Source of the DNA: Ruminococcaceae bacterium UBA7067 | Lineage (GTDB): Bacteria > Bacillota > Clostridia > Oscillospirales > Acutalibacteraceae | DNA: 24,126 nucleotides | Reading direction: 5' to 3' | Assembly: GCA_002493755.1 (NCBI GenBank) | Contig: DKZT01000020.1 | Location: forward strand, 1 to 24,126 | In this document: piece after piece, positions 21,936-24,126 of the stretch | Layout of the letters: the number at the start of each line of letters is the position of its first letter | How positions within the stretch are numbered: the stretch's first letter is position 1 | Notes under the pieces: generated by a model | Told to the model about the DNA's origin: nothing | Databases searched by the model: none | The model's input: the letters and a program-made list of their open reading frames with translations, nothing else | Position numbers and translations under genes: made by a program

Positions 21936-21964
21936 TTGCACTTTTTTACATAAATTGCTATAAT
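21936..21964 (+). promoter_or_regulatory. metG promoter
   Basis: TTGCAC (21936-21941) and a perfect TATAAT (21959-21964) are 17 bp apart, and TG precedes the -10 as an extended element. The start would be near 21971. The leader of about 46 nt has no room for a T-box. Confidence 0.85.
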
Positions 21965-22016
21965 AGAAAACGATATAAATACAGCTCATTTGCTGAATTT
22001 AAGGAGGAGTTACTCT

Positions 22017-23969
22017 ATGTGTAAGAAAGAACCGTTTTACATCACAACACCAATCTATTATCCGTCGGGCAATCCGCATATCGGGCATTGCTACACCACT
22101 GTTGCCTGCGACAGTATTGCCCGCTACAGACGAATGCAGGGCTATGATGTGATGTTCCTTACAGGTACAGATGAACACGGTCTTAAAATAGAGCAGAAGG
22201 CTGCCGAAAAGGGTATTACGCCGAAGCAGTATGTTGATGAGATTGTCAGGATATTCAAAAATCTCTGGGAGTTTATGAACATAAGCTATGACAGATATAT
22301 CCGCACAACCGACGATTATCATATTGAAACCGTGCAGAAAATATTCAAGGAGCTGTACGATAAGGGTTATATCTATAAGGGCGAGTACAAGGGAAAATAC
22401 TGTACTCCGTGCGAAAGCTTCTGGACTGACAGCCAGCTTGTTGACGGCAAATGCCCCGAGTGCGGCAGAGAGGTTGTAGAGGCTAAGGAGGAGGCTTATT
22501 TCTTCAAGATGTCGCCGTTTGCCGACAGAATTGAAAAGTTGCTGACTGAAACCGACTATCTCCAGCCAAAAACGAGAGCCGTTGAGCTTGTAAACAACTT
22601 TATAAAGCCCGGCTTAGAGGACTTGTGCGTGTCGAGAACCTCGTTTAAATGGGGTATTCCCGTTACCTTTGACGATAAGCACGTGGTGTATGTATGGATT
22701 GACGCACTTTCAAACTATATCTCGGCTCTAGGCTTCTATAATGATAAATATGACGATTTCGATAAATTCTGGCCTGCGAATGTTCATATGGTTGCGAAGG
22801 ATATTATGCGTTTCCACGCTATTATATGGCCTGCAATGCTTATGGCGCTTGATTTGCCTTTGCCGAAGCACCTTGCGGTTCACGGCTGGATTACCTTTAA
22901 CGGACAGAAAATGTCAAAGTCGCTCGGCAATGTTGTTGACCCGCTTATATTGGGCAAGCGTTACGGCGCTGACGCTATCCGCTATCATATTCTGCGTGAA
23001 ATGGCGCTGGGCGCTGACAGCTCGTTCTCGAACGAGATTATGATTAACAGAATCAACTCGGACCTTGCAAACGGACTCGGCAACCTTGTTTCAAGAACTG
23101 TTGCGATGGTCGAAAAATACTTCGGCAGCACACTGCCCGTTGAGAGGGAAAGCGGCGAATTTGACGATGACCTTATCGCAAACGCTGTCGCCTTAAGAGC
23201 AGCCGTTGACGATTATATGGACAAAACCCAGCTTAACAACGCGCTTGCCGAGATCTTCAAGGTTGTGTCACGTGCAAACAAATATATTGACGAAACAATG
23301 CCTTGGGTACTTGCAAAGGACGAAGCAAAGCGCGCAAGACTTGCAGCTGTTTTATATAATCTGCTCGACACAATCCGCATTGTCACAACTCTGCTTTCAG
23401 CGTTTATGCCGACAACTATGCCGAAGGCTCTTGAGCAAATCGGCGCTTGTGAGAAATGCGCAACCTATGAAAACGCAGATAAATTCGGTGTACTGCCGCT
23501 TGATGTGACGGTTAAGAAGGGTGAGGCTCTGTTCCCGAGAATTGATGTTGACAAGGAAATCGAGGAGCTTAACGGCATCATCAGGAACAACGAGGTAAAG
23601 ACAACGGATAAAGAGGAGAAAAAGGTTAAAATTGAGGGCTTGGCTCAAATAGGCATTGACGATTTCGCAAAGGTTGAGCTGAGAGTGGCTGAGATTATTG
23701 ACTGCGAGCCTGTTAAAAAGGCGAAAAAGCTTTTGAAGCTTACTCTTGACGACGGTGAGGGAGAGAGAATCGTAGCCTCGGGAATTGCTAAGTATTACAC
23801 ACCCGACGAATTAAAGGGCAAGAAGATTATCCTTGTTGCAAATCTTAAGCCTGCCGTATTGTGCGGCGTTGAAAGCTGCGGTATGATATTGGCAGCAGAT
23901 GACGGCGAGGGCGGAGTAAAGGTCGTTTTTGTTGACGACAGCATACCGAGCGGCTGCAAAATAAGATAA
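22017..23969 (+). CDS. metG: Methionyl-tRNA synthetase
   Basis: The 650-residue class I enzyme charges tRNA-Met. The HIGH motif is PHIGH (20-24) and the KMSKS motif is at 298-302. A zinc knuckle with two CxxC pairs (Cys129/132 and Cys146/149) is present. A C-terminal tRNA-binding domain (about 541-650: DDFAKVELRVAEI, KAKKLLKL, ANLKPA) is joined by a Lys/Glu-rich linker. AAGGAGG at 22001-22007 fixes the start at 22017; an in-frame TTG at 21990 lies upstream of that ribosome site and is rejected. The form with a fused C-terminal dimerisation domain is usual in Firmicutes. Confidence 0.98.
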   Translation: MCKKEPFYITTPIYYPSGNPHIGHCYTTVACDSIARYRRMQGYDVMFLTGTDEHGLKIEQKAAEKGITPKQYVDEIVRIFKNLWEFMNISYDRYIRTTDDYHIETVQKIFKELYDKGYIYKGEYKGKYCTPCESFWTDSQLVDGKCPECGREVVEAKEEAYFFKMSPFADRIEKLLTETDYLQPKTRAVELVNNFIKPGLEDLCVSRTSFKWGIPVTFDDKHVVYVWIDALSNYISALGFYNDKYDDFDKFWPANVHMVAKDIMRFHAIIWPAMLMALDLPLPKHLAVHGWITFNGQKMSKSLGNVVDPLILGKRYGADAIRYHILREMALGADSSFSNEIMINRINSDLANGLGNLVSRTVAMVEKYFGSTLPVERESGEFDDDLIANAVALRAAVDDYMDKTQLNNALAEIFKVVSRANKYIDETMPWVLAKDEAKRARLAAVLYNLLDTIRIVTTLLSAFMPTTMPKALEQIGACEKCATYENADKFGVLPLDVTVKKGEALFPRIDVDKEIEELNGIIRNNEVKTTDKEEKKVKIEGLAQIGIDDFAKVELRVAEIIDCEPVKKAKKLLKLTLDDGEGERIVASGIAKYYTPDELKGKKIILVANLKPAVLCGVESCGMILAADDGEGGVKVVFVDDSIPSGCKIR

Positions 23970-23985
23970 TCGCTGTGTGCAGATA

Positions 23986-24014
23986 TTGACATAAGCACCA
24001 AAATAAGATAAAAT
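23986..24014 (+). promoter_or_regulatory. Promoter of the SCIFF precursor gene
   Basis: A perfect TTGACA (23986-23991) and TAAAAT (24009-24014) are 17 bp apart, with a start near 24021. The peptide is therefore expressed independently of metG. Confidence 0.85.
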
Positions 24015-24054
24015 AATTCCAGAATAACCTATATCCGAAAGAGGTGAATTCACA

Positions 24055-24126
24055 GTGAAAAGAATTCAGACAGTTCAGACAAGAGATCTTGCAGAGTCTG
24101 CAAAGAAGGGCGGCTGCGGCGAGTGC
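24055..24126 (+). CDS. scfA: SCIFF ranthipeptide precursor, N-terminal part (cut by the window edge)
   Basis: A GTG start lies 8 nt after AGAGGTGA. The 24 visible codons read as a basic leader (MKRIQTVQTRDLAESAKKGG) followed by CGEC. This matches the start of SCIFF (six cysteines in forty-five residues), a precursor peptide found across Clostridia. The first two of the six cysteines are at positions 21 and 24; the rest lie beyond the edge. The partner radical SAM enzyme makes thioether links from Cys to a non-alpha carbon of a Thr residue, and its gene normally follows directly, so it is expected outside the window. The role of the product is unknown. The reading frame is open to the last base. 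Confidence 0.88.
   Translation, partial: MKRIQTVQTRDLAESAKKGGCGEC

Noticed and set aside
21930..21947. GTGC-TGTT-GCAC followed by six T residues after the glycosylase gene.
   Set aside because: A 4-bp stem is too weak for a terminator, and the stretch overlaps the metG -35 box.

Overview
The window most likely comes from a Gram-positive gut or rumen Clostridium relative, probably Ruminococcus or a near neighbour in the Oscillospiraceae. The main evidence is two secreted proteins with dockerin modules, one of them a starch-degrading GH13 enzyme, plus a membrane-anchored protein with a cohesin-like domain. The start of a SCIFF ranthipeptide precursor, a hallmark of Clostridia, lies at the right edge. 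The GH13-dockerin combination recalls the amylosome of R. bromii, but the species is an inference.

Left part (1-6150, + strand). A consensus-like promoter starts a leader RNA that can fold into a large three-way junction followed by a UUCG-loop terminator. It precedes a 1089-residue secreted protein with an amidase-like, two ricin-type, an FN3-like, two C-type lectin and one C-terminal dockerin module. The body of that gene is AT-rich and its dockerin is not. Next comes a GH13 alpha-amylase with an N-terminal dockerin and a C-terminal starch-binding-type module, with its own perfect-spacing promoter and terminator. A short operon follows: a ROK glucokinase and an SPFH-domain protein with three zinc ribbons. 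Starch breakdown outside the cell and glucose phosphorylation inside fit together.

Middle (8617-15257, mainly - strand). A MATE transporter lies between two intergenic stretches packed with palindromes and heptamer repeats. The branched-chain amino acid genes ilvB-ilvN-ilvC follow, read from a good promoter at 15257-15229, with a LacI-family regulator downstream.

Right part (15254-24126). A - strand operon holds tatD, the cohesin-like membrane protein and a PLP-dependent Orn/Lys/Arg-type decarboxylase. Divergent from it is a membrane-anchored C39-like peptidase, which overlaps tail-to-tail with a small XRE regulator. Then come a second repeat-rich gap, a DUF6062-type Cys-rich protein, an OGG1-type 8-oxoguanine glycosylase, methionyl-tRNA synthetase and the truncated SCIFF gene.

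The strongest leads are the structured leader at 203-358, the SCIFF gene at the edge, the modular dockerin protein with its composition break, the cohesin-like membrane protein, and several families of short interspersed repeats. All functional statements come from reading motifs by eye; no database search was run.
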